Assembly: GCA_016987375.1 (NCBI GenBank)
Contig: PJRA01000524.1
Coordinates: 1,160,127-1,197,446, forward strand
DNA length: 37,320 nt
From: Brachionus koreanus
Taxonomy: Eukaryota > Rotifera > Eurotatoria > Ploima > Brachionidae
Reading direction: 5' to 3'
Shown: piece after piece, positions 7,541 to 18,369 of the stretch
Position numbering within the stretch: the stretch's first letter is position 1
How the letters are laid out: each line of letters starts with the position of its first letter
Notes under the pieces: model-generated
Databases searched by the model: none
Seen by the model: the letters and a program-made list of their open reading frames with translations, nothing else
Told to the model about the DNA's origin: nothing
Program-made: the position numbers and the translations under genes

Positions 7541-10500
7541 ATGTCACCTTCAGCAGCAAACAAAAATTTAGATATAGATGAAGAAGATTTGTGCTGTACT
7601 AACAAAAAAACCCATTTCTATGAGTTTAAAGAGCACGAACAAGTCAAGAAGCTGTTGGATAATTTGGCCGAAAATATTAAAGAATTGAGGAGCCGTGAGC
7701 GCTCTTATGAGCAATTTAGATTCATATGTGACACTTATCAAGAGCAGCCACATCTAATAGATCCATTTCTTAGCGACATAGTAGACAAAATAATTAGCAC
7801 TGTCAAACAAGAGACTCAAAAAGAAAGCCCTTCTAAACTACTGATCGATCAAGCATTTAAATATATGCATTGTTTGGCCAAAATGAGGGGATACAAACGC
7901 ATTGTTCAATATTTGCCGCACGAAATAACAGACTTTGAACCAGTTCTTAAACTTCTTGAGAGCCAAGATCCTAGAAATTCTGAATCATGGGAGACTAGAT
8001 TTATTTTGCTTCTGTGGCTTTCAATTATATGTATTGTTCCATTTGATTTAGAGCGTTTTGATGCCAATGACAATCAGACAGATTCTATTTTAAATCGATT
8101 TCTCAAAATAACAATGGTAAGCTTCTAGATTTAATTAGTCATCAAATGACACAACAATTTTTTGATGTAGGTAGAATTAGCTAGCATAATTTTTATTCAG
8201 CAAAAAATTAAAGAGAAATAAACAAAATTTAAGTTGGAAATAATATATATTTTATTGTTGGAAATAATATAATATATATTGTTGTTAAAATAGAAAAATT
8301 AGTAAAAAAAAGTAAAAAAAAAAATAATTCATAACAAAGTATACATAAGTAAGTTTCATTGAAAAAAAATTTGAAAAATTTTTTTTTTTCATATTTTCTT
8401 AGCACTCAAAACCCGGAGGGTCTTTTTTGACCCTTCCTATTACCTTTTTTTGTTAATGCTTACTGCATGAAAATACGAATATTTTTCGACAAGAATTAAT
8501 TGATTTTAATAAATTTTGTATTTTTTGTTTTGGGTTTCTGGTTGAAAAAAAAATTTAACTAAAAAAAATTATTAAGTGCCAAAAAAACCATTCCGGGCTT
8601 GAGTGTTATTTAAAAGTTTCTGCTAAACTAAAGTTTAAGATAAAAAATTATCTCAAAAAATAAAAAAGCAAAATACTAAATGCAGAGACATATTTTCATT
8701 TTTAGCAAATTAGTTTGGTTTAGTTTAGAATAAAATAAAAATGTCCCAATTGATGACATACACCGTTGTTTATTGTTTACAGTTTACATTAAATTTTTAC
8801 TTTGAAAACAAATATCTACAATTAAATTTAGAATAAAAAATATTTAAAAGCTTTTTTTATAATAATTTTTGACCATGATCATCTTAATTTAAGGCAAAAT
8901 GAAAATAATTTTACATTTTTACATTTTCATACTTTTTAGATTTGTTGTGCAATATTTAAGAAATTTTTTAATTTTATTTTTTTGTTACCTAAATAATTTG
9001 AAGTAGTTTTTTAAATTTTCTGAAAAATTGCACAAAAAATCTAAAAATATAAAAATTTGAAATTATTTTCACTTTGCCTAATTTAATCATTAATTTAAAT
9101 TTTCCAATTTTAACACTTTTTTTTTTTTAAATAAATTATCAGCCAAAAAAACGTCAGTAAATATATAATTAATTTTTTATCAAAAGAAAAAATATTTTTC
9201 TAAATTTAACTTTGAACTTTTGTTTGTACCTTATTCGATATTTCAGCCTAATAACTAACTTTTAAACCAAAGCTTTGCAACCATTTCGCCCATATTATAA
9301 CATTCAAATCATACATCTCATGCTTCATTCATATCTAGCACGAATAAACCTTAATTTTCATCATTGAAGAAATAAGCTTAGTTTGAGTTATTCGCGTACG
9401 AGTTAAGTGTAAATCACTGTATTGTTATTGATTTAAAATTAGCTTTTTATTAAATTAATTTTTAGATTTTCAAAGAAAAAAATGTGTGTAAATATCTAAA
9501 AATTCTTAAGATTTTCTAATAAACAAATATTAAAATATGTTTTTTTTTTAAATATGACTTTAATTTTAAATTTTCCTTCTATTAAAGCCCTATTTGTTTG
9601 TGAGTGACAAATGTCAAGATGCATGTGCTCTACTCTTGTCAAAATTCATGTCCCGTAGAGATATTCAAACCAAAGTTCTACCCATGTTTTTTGCTCAATT
9701 AATTCAACATATGCAAGAGTCAGCAAAATCAGGAGACAAATTTAAGCTTTTAGGCACTTTAAAGTGCATATCTAGCTTGTACAAGAATGGCAAACGGGAA
9801 GACCTTTTGAGCTATACACTGCCAACTTTGAAAAATATTGTCGAGCTTAATTTGTTAAGCTCTAAATTGGCTATTGTGCGAAAATATTACATAAAAATAA
9901 TTCAAAGAGTGGGCATGACATTTTTCAAAGTAAAAATAGCCAAATGGAGATATGAACGAGGATCACGGAGTTTAATGAACAATGTTAAATCAATGCAAAC
10001 ATCATCAAGTAATAAAACCCAATCTGAAGATGATTATGAAGAAGAAATTCCAGGCGAAATAGAAGAAATAATTGAACAACTCTTGTGTGGTTTAAAAGAT
10101 CCAGATACTATTGTTAGATGGTCATCAGCAAAAGGCATTGGTCGAATAACAAATCGACTTTCTCAGGAAAATGCAGATGATATACTTCAATCATTATTAG
10201 AATTGTTTAGTTTTGTAGAAGATGATTCGGCTTGGCATGGAGGATGTCTTGCCATTGCTGAATTAGGCCGACGTGGTCTACTTCTTCCACAGCAGCTTAA
10301 ATCAGTGGTTCCTATTATTCTTAAAGCTTTGGTTTTTGACAAAAAATTGGGTAATTATTCCTTGGGCAGAAATGTTCGAGATGCAGCTTGCTATGTTTGC
10401 TGGTCAATGGCCAGGGCTTTTGAACCTGATGTAATCAAGCCATATGTTAACGAAATAGCTGGTGCTTTGCTAATTGTCTCTGTATTTGATCGTGAAGTTA

Positions 10501-13500
10501 ATTGCAGACGTGCCGCTTCTGCATCATTTCAAGGTACTTTTTTTTTAATAATAAATCAGACTAAAACTAGAAAAAATTTTTTTTTTGACACGAAAAAAAT
10601 TTTTCTCAATTATTTTAAAATATGAAACTTCATTTTACAAATATTTTTTAAATTTTAGCATTTTTAAATTTTGATAAGTTTTTAAAACAAGTTAAAAATA
10701 TATTTAACTAACTTGGATAACTAAGATTTAACTGTTCCATTGAAAAATTTAATGACTTCCAAGTCTAGTGCTATTTTTAAGTTAATTGGCCACAAAAAAT
10801 ATTCTATAATATTCTAAACCATTGTACTAAAGCTATCTTAAAACGAGAACGTCCGAGGGATTTCTTAGATCTCTTTTTCAAAAATTGAAATTTATCACAT
10901 ATAAATAAAATTTTTAAGAAACGGCTTTTATCAGCAAAAATGTTGATTTTAATTTTTTAGAAAATAAATAAATTTTCTAAGAAAACATTTTATTTATTTA
11001 TCTTAATAACTTTATTTTAAATTTTTTTGAAAAAAGATTATTAATAAATGAACAATTTCGGACAAAAAAAAGAGACAATTTGAAGAAATTTTTATCATTA
11101 TAACAATAATATTGATTGCTGTTGTATCTTGGTTTTAGGGAACTCAGCAGTGTGTAAATAAAAGATATGTAAATTTTTATATTTTTAGATAATTTATTTC
11201 TAAATTAAATGAATAAAGAAGCCACCTTAATAGGAGCCACTAAGTATTATTTTAATTTTTCTAAAAATGTTAATAGTGAAAATAATGTATATAGTAAATT
11301 TGTAAACAAAGCTTGAAGTTGAAATGTTCATTTCAGTTTTTTTATATTACATAAGTTTATATTATATATTGGCACGTTGAAGCGACATGTAAATATATGT
11401 GTATAAAGATTAAATAAAACTTGTAAATATTTAATTGCAAATAGAGTTGTGAGATAAATGTATAGGAAGAAAAATATGTTAGTCTCTTAACATTTAATCT
11501 AATTTATTTTAAATTGAATTCTTTTCTTCTGGTCTACAGTATCAATCAGCTCATGTATTATACTCAGTTTTACTTTCCAATGCTTCTCTGTACAAACTAA
11601 GCTGATCAAGTTCATTTAAGAAGTTGTCTATTTGTATTAGATCACTTCATCTTCTTCTTAATGACTGTGTTGAAGAGTTGTTAAAAAGTCTAAAATTTGA
11701 GTCCAAGTCAAGACTTAAAATTTTTTTTTTAATTTTTAAAAATCAAATCTTAATTATCGAAATTGACTTGGATTAAAACATGTTATCTACTGGTCACTAT
11801 ACTTTAATAAAACTGTCAGTAAATGGAGATCTAAATAAGAAATGTATTTTACTTATGTTCTCTGATACTAGATCCAAAGATATTGAACAAAATCCACCAA
11901 ATTAAGTAAATAATAAAGATCGATTTAATATAACAAAAAAAGTCTTTTGACTTGATTTTTTTTTATTTCTTTATTCTTTTAATCATAAAATTAATTCGAT
12001 ATTATTTATGAAATATAAATTTACAAGTCAAGTTGGTTTTTTTTTTATTTGACTTTTTTATTTTAAACAAAAGAAAATTTTTATTAATTAAAACTTAAAG
12101 TTGTATCGATTTTTAAAGAATAAAATATAATAAATCTAAAGTCTTTGACTTGGACTTGACTTGAGACTTGTGACTGTTAAATAACTCTGCTGTGTTTTTA
12201 AAGACAAGCCCATCTATTTAACATTAGAAGCACCAAGTATTTTTTCATATCTTTTTAATTCAAAAATAATTTATAAAGTAATATCATTTATACAGAAAAT
12301 TTTAAAGTCTACATAAATCAAAAAAGATATATTCATTTGAAAAATCTATTCAAAAGATACGAGAATAAAAATTTATAGAAAAATCTTTGAAATTAAAGGA
12401 ACAAATTTTTTTTTTTAAAAAAAGAGAAAAAATATGAAACTAACTAAAAATAAATAACTAAAAAATCTTGACTATGTAATCAGTATTTGGCATTTCAATT
12501 TGATTAATCGAAAAAAAGAATATACTTTTGGAAAGTTATTATTATTTTTGTAGATTGTTAATTTAATTAGTCAAAGAAGAGATATTTAATTGTCAAGTAA
12601 AAAAAAAATTCAATTCAATCGTCTTTTAAATATAAGTAGTCTGTTATTAATCTATTTATTCATGTTTTTTCTTAAGCGTTAATTTTTTAAGTCAAGAAAA
12701 AATTGTCTTCGATTTTCTTTATTGAAAATAAAGCAAAAATTTTCTTCAATTTTTTTTTATATTTTATTAAAATAATTTTTCTTAAATTTAACTAATATGA
12801 GTATATTTAATTATTTTGTTTAGAAAATGTGGGTAGACAAGGTCAATTTCCACACGGCATTGATATTCTAACAAAATGTGACTATTATGCTGTAGGACAA
12901 ATTCAAAATTGTTTCTTGGACTTGGCTATTTACATAGCAAGCTTTGATGAATACCGACAGCAAATAATTGACCATTTAATGGAGCATAAATTCAACCATT
13001 GGGATCAAACGATCCGAGAACTAACATCTGAATGTCTAAACAAACTGACTCCATTATGTCCAGACTACATGGCCTTTGTGGTCCTACCAAGCCTGATTAA
13101 GCATTCGACAAGCATTGATTTGAACACTCGACATGGCGTTTTGCTCTCCATGGCCCAGATAATTTATGCTCTCAGCGAACTGACCAATTCGCCGCATCAA
13201 GAAAACCTAGCAGATAAATACTTTAATGAGGACTTTACTTCTAAACTAAGACAAGTCGTGACAGAAATTTTTGATGAAAAATTTTTTAGGGGCTCGGGCG
13301 GCGAGTTAATGCGTCCGGCAGTTTGTTTTTTTCTCAAAAAATTTTCTCTATGTAAACAACTGCACAAACAGTTTAAACTTGACCAAAATTTTACAGAAGA
13401 ATGCGAAAAATTTTTGATCCAATGCATTGAGCATAACAAGGAAAGTGTACAATTGTCTGCTGCCGAAGCACTGCCATTCTATTGCGACTTGCCACCCTAT

Positions 13501-14895
13501 CACCAAAGTGAGCTAGTCTTAGTCGATTTGTTTATAAAAAATTTGCGTCAAACATCCAAAGACTATGTCCGGTCTGGCTACTCGTTTGCGCTCGGTAATC
13601 TTCCCAGCTTTTTTCTAGCCAAAAATGACAACTTTAGAAAAATTTCATCTATCTTGATCTCTGCAAGCAAGTGCGGATCGGGTGCTATGGATGACCAGAC
13701 AAACAAAAGTCTGACCAAGCCCACCGAGACTGATTCAACATGGGTCCAAGCTCGTCGAGACGCCATTAAAAGTCTGACATGGCTGTTCAAATCAGTCAAC
13801 AATGCTGACGATATGAAAAAATTCAATTTGAACGAGTCGGATTTTAGCGAGCTGTTCGAAAGCTTTTTCATCGGTTTGGATGACTATTCAAATGACTCTA
13901 AAGGCGATAGCGGTTCTTTGGTCAGAGAAGTGTCCATGGAAGCATTGGAATTTCTTCTTTCGCTAAGCGCCAGGCTTAATCTAAAACTGGCCAGTGACAC
14001 AAAGTTAGTGGAGAGAATTTTGGCCGGACTGATGCAGCAATCTGTCGAAAGGATAGATCGGACCCGGTGCATAGCTGGAAAAACTTTTTGTGCAATTTTG
14101 CACAACACAGAGCTCAAATTAGACAGCGATAGCTTTACTGAACTTAGAAAAGTTTTTGTCAAAGAGGAATGTGATAAAATTGACTGGAATTTGGCCTATG
14201 TGTCTATGCCCATGTTTGTCAAATTTTTGAATGCAAACCAATTTCAGACTAATTTACTGATTGGATTTGTTTACAGCATTGGTTCATTGACCGAGTCTGT
14301 GGTAAAGTCAGCGACAAGCTCATTTATTAAGCAATTGAAGCAAATAGAAGCAGATAGTGATCAAGATTTTAGAGAGCTAATGGATAAATTGTTCGCTTTA
14401 TGTAAAGTTCACCTCAAAGTGGACCGGTTGTCTGGCAGCTTGATCAAAACAATCGATTTACTAGTTCAAAATGAGTTTTTTTCCAACCCTATTTTAAATA
14501 CAGATAAAAATTATCCGCTTGAATTTTTAAATCTTTTTTTAGAAAATGTAAAACAAACAAAAGATATGCAAAGATTGGTTTCGTATACGGATTTTTTTTG
14601 CGATATGCTTCAATTTGATGACGAGAAAATAAGAAAAAATACAATGATAAGACTAATGATTCAATTGTGTCATCAATACTCGCGTATTCGAAAGGTGACT
14701 GCTTCAAATTTGTTTGAGGCATTGATAAATTTGCCTGATTTATTCCAAAGTGATGATGACAATGCTGAATGCATTGCTCTATTGACAGAGACCGATTGGG
14801 ACCAGCCGATGAGTGTCATTAGGCCAATTAGAAACAGAATTTGTGAACTTACCAATACTCCAAAGCCAGTAATTAAAACAAATCCGATTAAATAA
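7541..14895 (+). CDS. TBCD: Tubulin-folding cofactor D (TBCD), three exons, complete
   Basis: Exons 7541-8116, 9588-10533 and 12824-14895 (phases 0 and 1) give 1,197 residues, almost the length of human TBCD (1,192). TBCD holds beta-tubulin in the cytosolic alpha/beta-tubulin assembly machine with cofactors C and E and Arl2. The protein is a helical HEAT-repeat solenoid. Conserved blocks run in order: SYEQFRFICDTYQEQPHLID, ETRFILLLWLSIICIVPFD, LFVSDKCQDA, VRWSSAKGIGRITNRL, AWHGGCLAIAELGRRGLLLP, NVRDAACYVCWSMARAFEP, NCRRAASASFQ/ENVGRQGQFPHGID, then the C-terminal cofactor-D domain (DWNLAYVSMPMF..., FVYSIGSLTESVVK). Splice sites are ATG|GTAAGC...TTAAAG|CCC and CAAG|GTACTT...TTTTAG|AAAAT, and both junctions restore family sequence exactly. 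The two introns are long (1,471 and 2,290 bp) and carry repeats. Confidence 0.96.
8403..8605. mobile_element. MITE with CACTCAA..CCCGG ends (piggyBac-like)
   Basis: The left end CACTCAAAACCCGGAGGG matches the reverse complement of the right end, CACTCAAGCCCGGAATGG. The flanks are TTAG and TTAT, possibly a decayed TTAA target. Length is 203 bp with no ORF. The ends resemble the elements at 15745-15959 and 26338-26493 in starting CACT and in an internal GGGTC/GACCC block. Confidence 0.55.
8877..9095. repeat. Imperfect inverted repeat in TBCD intron 1
   Basis: The left arm (AAGGCAAAATGAAAATAATT ... TTTTTAGATTTGTTGTGCAAT) pairs with a right arm whose reverse complement reads TAGGCAAAGTGAAAATAATT ... 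TTTTAGATTTTTTGTGCAAT. Arms are about 90 bp and diverged. Confidence 0.55.
10534..12823 (+). other. TBCD intron 2
   Basis: 2,290-bp intron with donor GTACTT and acceptor TTTTAG. No coding sequence is supported. At 10838 a TTAA is followed by AACGAGAACGTCCGAGGGA, which resembles the CACTAGAACG..CGAGGGG end of the 15.7-kb MITE. No matching second end was identified. Confidence 0.8.
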
Positions 14896-15595
14896 TTTTT
14901 TTTAGAATTTTTCGTTTCTTAATAAGCTTTTTTTTTAATCGAAACATTTATTTTTGGTCTATTTAAATCGATGAAATTATTTTTTATTAGAATACTAAAA
15001 TTTTATTCAAAAATAAAAACTTTTTAGCAAAAAAAAATTTTGAATTATTTTTTATTTTTACAAAAATTTCCATTAAAAAAATAATCAACCATTGGATTTC
15101 ATACAGCAAGAAGAAACTGGTCAAGATTAGTATTATATTGAGCCATAAGATTTTGCCTTTTTTTAAAATTAAAATTTTTAAATTATGAACGTAAATCATC
15201 ATTAGACTATACACAAAAAATAAATCTAAAAATATATATTCTAATAAAAATTATTGGGAACACTTAATAATTAAAAATATTCAAATTAAACTTAATTTTA
15301 ATTTATGCTATTAATTTAAATACAATCGCTTAATGACATTTTAATTAAAATCAATAAATGTCATATATTTTTTAACTTAAAATAAATTCAACACTTAATC
15401 TTAATCCCTTTATAACCTCTAACTTTTTTGATTGAACGGCTAATTACGATTCTGAATTCGAATATTCAAATGACTCAACAACGCACAAGAATATGGATAC
15501 AATTAGATTCATATAACTTTTCTTAATGCTCATCATGGTTTATTAAATAATTACAATTTCCAATCTGTCTTACATACTTTCAAATAATTTTTAAG
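14896..15595. other. Intergenic region after TBCD
   Basis: A/T-rich with several possible poly(A) signals (for example AATAAA near 15013). No gene, RNA or structured repeat was recognised. Confidence 0.5.
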
Positions 15596-15740
15596 TCACA
15601 AGGACAAACAATTGGTAAAGCAGTAATCGACCTAGGTAAAAAAGAACAAAGTCTAAGGCTAACCTTTGGCATTATCACGCCTGAAACACTACAAAGATTT
15701 TTTAATCAAACCTATTACTTTGGAGAGAATACAAAAGCTG
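15596..15740 (+). pseudogene. Coding-looking relic, interrupted by a MITE
   Basis: An open frame begins TCACAAGGACAAACAATTGG and reads SQGQTIGKAVIDLGKKEQ, then LTFGIITPETLQRFF, then NQTYYFGENTKAV. The composition is protein-like and unlike the A/T-rich surroundings. It is cut at its right side by the TTAA of the MITE at 15745. No start codon or splice sites are evident. I suspect a fragment of a mobile-element polyprotein, but the family is not recognised. Confidence 0.4.
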
Positions 15741-15744
15741 TTAA

Positions 15745-15959
15745 CACTAGAAAGCCCGGCTGATTTCTCATAAAAATTTCAAAAAAATTTATTAAGATGA
15801 ATTAAACATTTTCATTGAGAATTTATTCATTTTCTAAAAAATTACAATCAATATTTTTAGCTAATTAAAGCCATTTTTTAAAATTTTACTTATATGTGAT
15901 AAAATTCTAATTTCAATTTTTCAAAAATGGGTCTAAAAAACCCCTCGAGCGTTCTAGTG
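15745..15959. mobile_element. piggyBac-like MITE with intact TTAA target duplication
   Basis: It begins CACTAGAAAGCCCGG and ends ..CGTTCTAGTG, whose reverse complement is CACTAGAACG. TTAA lies on both sides (15741-15744 and 15960-15963). Terminal C..CTAGAAAG and TTAA duplication are hallmarks of the piggyBac superfamily. At 215 bp with no ORF it is non-autonomous. Confidence 0.75.
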
Positions 15960-16041
15960 TTAAAATCTAAAATGCTTAGTTAAGATCTCGTTACTCGCTT
16001 ATTTAGCTCTGCTTAAAGTATCTTGAAATTATAATTTCGAT

Positions 16042-16670
16042 TCAGCGATTGTTAACCCCTTATTTAAGAATAAAGGTAACAGATCAGAAATTAATAATTA
16101 TAGAGCCATATCAGTTCTATCTCCCATAGCTAAAATTTTTGAAAAACTTTTAGCGAATCAGATTAGCTTTTTCTTTGAGTCAAACAATATTTTTTTTTAA
16201 TAATATTTTAATAATTTTAACAATATTTTAAGACATTTTACTATCATAATTCGCCTGAACATTTAAAAACAAATTATCCAAAAATGACTCAAGAAATTTA
16301 AGATATAATTTAAGGAATAGCGAAAACTTAATAGAACCAATGGCAAAATCTAATAATGGAGAAAAAACGTTTGGATTTTTTTACTCAAGATTGATAAATA
16401 GCTTCGTGATCAAGAGATCAATGTTGAAATTCACTACATTCAAGCTTTCTATTTACAATAATATAAATTTTTACAGATCTTGTTAAAAAATTTAAAAGAT
16501 TTGATTTAAATTTTTCAATGTTTAATTTTTAAATTAGTCAAAGCATCTATTTTATTTTAAAAGTATTTAATGTTCTTATATACAATTTAAATAAATAAAG
16601 TGTTAATCAGTCTATGAGACAAGGGCACTAGCCTGTTGATTAGCCTTGAAATTAAAAAAAATAAATAAAA
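16042..16670 (+). mobile_element. 5'-truncated non-LTR retrotransposon fragment, copy 1
   Basis: It starts within the RT region (SAIVNPLFKNKGNRSEINNY) and ends the RT frame at NNIFF plus stop. It then carries a C-terminal tail and a 3' end closing in ATTAAAAAAAATAAATAAAA. It is the same fragment as 20074-20702, so the truncation comes from the segmental duplication rather than from a separate insertion. Confidence 0.8.
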
Positions 16671-16778
16671 TGCATTAGTTGATTTGCATGAGCTGACTTA
16701 ATACTTAGAATAATTAAAAAAATGCATAGATTCAATGATAAATATTTATTTTTGGAAAATTTAAATTAAAAAATTAAT

Positions 16779-17144
16779 TTAGAATAATCCAGCAAATGAA
16801 GCTGAACCACAGCTTGAAGCTGGTAGTGGCAATGATTGAGCTGGCAATGACAATGGAGCGGAGAATTCCAAACCAGTAGTCAATGGAGCAGCTGGCAATG
16901 ATGGAGCAGCCAATGGAGCAGAGAATTCCCATCCGGTGGTCAATGGAGCAGCTGGTAATTGAGCTGGCAATTGGGTTGGTAGTGACAATGGAGCAGCTGG
17001 CAATGATGGAGCAGCCAATTGAGCGGAGAATTCCCAACCGCTGGTCAATGGAGCAGCTGGTAATTGAGCTGGAAGTGGCAATGATGGAGCAGCCAATGGA
17101 GCTGAGAATTCCAATGGAGTAGCCAAGTTTAATCCACAAGACAT
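16779..17144 (-). CDS. Ala/Pro/Leu/Ser-rich repeat protein, copy 1
   Basis: 121 residues starting MSCGLNLATPLEFSAPLAAP, with no introns. The protein is built from variants of (G)WEFSAPLAAPSLP and LPAAPLTTG repeated about three times, and ends SSCGSASFAGLF. There are no acidic runs, no signal peptide and no recognisable domain. It may be a structural or low-complexity protein, but that is a guess. A TATA box sits at 17231-17224, about 80 bp upstream of the ATG, and AATAAA lies on the minus strand at 16750-16745 downstream of the stop. Its G/C content is well above its surroundings. Two other copies exist at 20811 and 23893. Because of the repeats, a second minus-strand frame and a plus-strand frame are also open; this frame is chosen for its good ATG context and its position in the transcription unit. 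Confidence 0.65.
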   Translation of the reverse strand: MSCGLNLATPLEFSAPLAAPSLPLPAQLPAAPLTSGWEFSAQLAAPSLPAAPLSLPTQLPAQLPAAPLTTGWEFSAPLAAPSLPAAPLTTGLEFSAPLSLPAQSLPLPASSCGSASFAGLF

Positions 17145-17223
17145 TTTGATTATTTAATTGATTTTATAAAATAAAAATTTATATTTATTTTTTGATGTGG
17201 TTTGTTTAGTGCTTTTTAGCTGA

Positions 17224-17231
17224 TATTTATA
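17224..17231 (-). promoter_or_regulatory. TATA box of repeat-protein gene copy 1
   Basis: TATAAATA on the minus strand, 80 bp before the ATG at 17144. It is present at the same distance in the other two copies (21256-21263 and 24338-24345). Homology with the third copy ends about 20 bp upstream of it, so the shared unit runs from TATA box to beyond the poly(A) signal. Confidence 0.6.
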
Positions 17232-17621
17232 TCCATTTTTATTAATGGTTTAATAAATTTTCCATCACATGAATTCTTTTGTTTCTATTCTTTTTTATTT
17301 TCTTTTGTTTTTTTTTTATTTTAATATTTTTTACCAATTGAGAATCAAATGATTGTATATTTTTCAAAAGACAATTATTTTCTCTTCAATCTTTAATTAT
17401 TCAAATATTCAAAACGTGAACAAACTTTTGAAGCTAAAAAATTGATTAACCAGTTTTTGATCAGTATACTGTGAAAAATAAATGTTCATTTTTATTATTT
17501 CAATTTTTTTATAATTTGAAACTCATTGATATTTTTTTTAAATTTTTTTTAATGGCAAAATTTTACTGATCAAGTTTTGAATCTTTTTATACAAAAATCA
17601 AGTATCCCAAAAACAATCATT

Positions 17622-17797
17622 GGTGACCAATATTTTGATGGGTCACCAAAATATTTTGGTTTAAATTAAAAAAAATAAGAAAGAAAATTATGGTCATATA
17701 ATGTGTGACCCAAACTTATGTGACCCGAAAAAAAACATCCGGTCACCAAACTGACATAAGTGATCAGGTCACATATTACATGAACCCCTTGGTCATA
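17622..17797. promoter_or_regulatory. Cluster of GGTCA/TGACC half-sites
   Basis: In 176 bp of otherwise A/T-rich sequence the following occur: GGTGACCA, GGGTCACCA, TGGTCATA, TGTGACCC (twice), CGGTCACCA and AGGTCACA, followed by a TGGTCATA. AGGTCA is the consensus half-site of nuclear receptors. The cluster lies about 480-650 bp upstream of the minus-strand repeat-protein gene and is repeated in copy 2 at 21654-21829. Function is inferred only; it could instead be the inside of a transposon. Confidence 0.35.
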
Positions 17798-17974
17798 CAA
17801 CAGGCAAGATCCGACATGTTAAAACTTTTAAAAATGATTTCTTTTTAGGGAAAAAATTTTGGATCAGAAAATTTTCAAAAAATTTGAGTCACTGTTTTAG
17901 TAGGACTCGTATTTTAATCATTTAATGGTAAAATAAAATAGTTTTTTTTTTTATAGAAATTAAAAATATATATT

Positions 17975-18369
17975 GAGTATCAGTATTTGTTTTATTATAA
18001 AGTTATATAAGTTTTAAGAAAAAATTTTTCAAAATTCAAAATTTGAATACAATTATATCGGTAATTTCGTCGTTCCCAAGAAAGCACTCAACTTACAATT
18101 TTGTAAGAATATTGTGTGGGAGGTTACCGTTACTCAAACTTAAATTTGTGTTGATTGGTCAAATATATAAAGTAAGTAATTATCTTAAAATTTTTAACTT
18201 TTTTTTCTTCTTGAATTTTTTTGAGTCATTTTTCATAATTTGAAATTCTTTATTTTTTATGTTAATTACTTTTTAAATTTATTAAAATTTGAATTTTTCT
18301 ATCATTATGAAAAAAAAATTAAATTAATTTGTCATTACTGTCCAAACACCTATATTTCTAAAGCAATGA
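17975..18369. other. Presumed 5' region of the non-LTR element
   Basis: Unique sequence between duplicated block 1 and the retrotransposon ORF. A frame open from 18043 includes FPRKHSTYNFVRILCG and could be a relic, but nothing in it is recognised. Confidence 0.35.

Larger units (their letters stand above)
8117..9587 (+). other. TBCD intron 1
   Basis: 1,471-bp intron with donor GTAAGC and acceptor TTAAAG. It contains a MITE at 8403-8605 and an imperfect fold-back at 8877-9095. No coding sequence was seen in it. Confidence 0.85.
16042..17974. repeat. Duplicated 1.93-kb block, copy 1
   Basis: Nearly base-for-base the same as 20074-22007, offset 4,032 bp. The only difference I noted is a one-base change in an A run near the right end. 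The block holds, left to right, the 3' part of a non-LTR element, a small minus-strand repeat-protein gene and about 720 bp beyond that gene's promoter. The left edge falls inside reverse transcriptase coding sequence. Confidence 0.9.

Noticed and set aside
10838..10940. Possible fourth piggyBac-like MITE in TBCD intron 2
   Set aside because: The TTAA and a CGAGAACGTCCGAGGGA-like left end are present, but no convincing opposite terminal repeat or second TTAA was found.
13197..14855. Minus-strand ORFs inside TBCD exon 3
   Set aside because: They overlap a strongly conserved coding exon and have no recognisable content.
18043..18243. Short ORF upstream of the LINE
   Set aside because: Mostly A/T-derived Phe/Asn/Ile after the first 45 residues. 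It may be LINE 5' sequence but cannot be supported as a gene.
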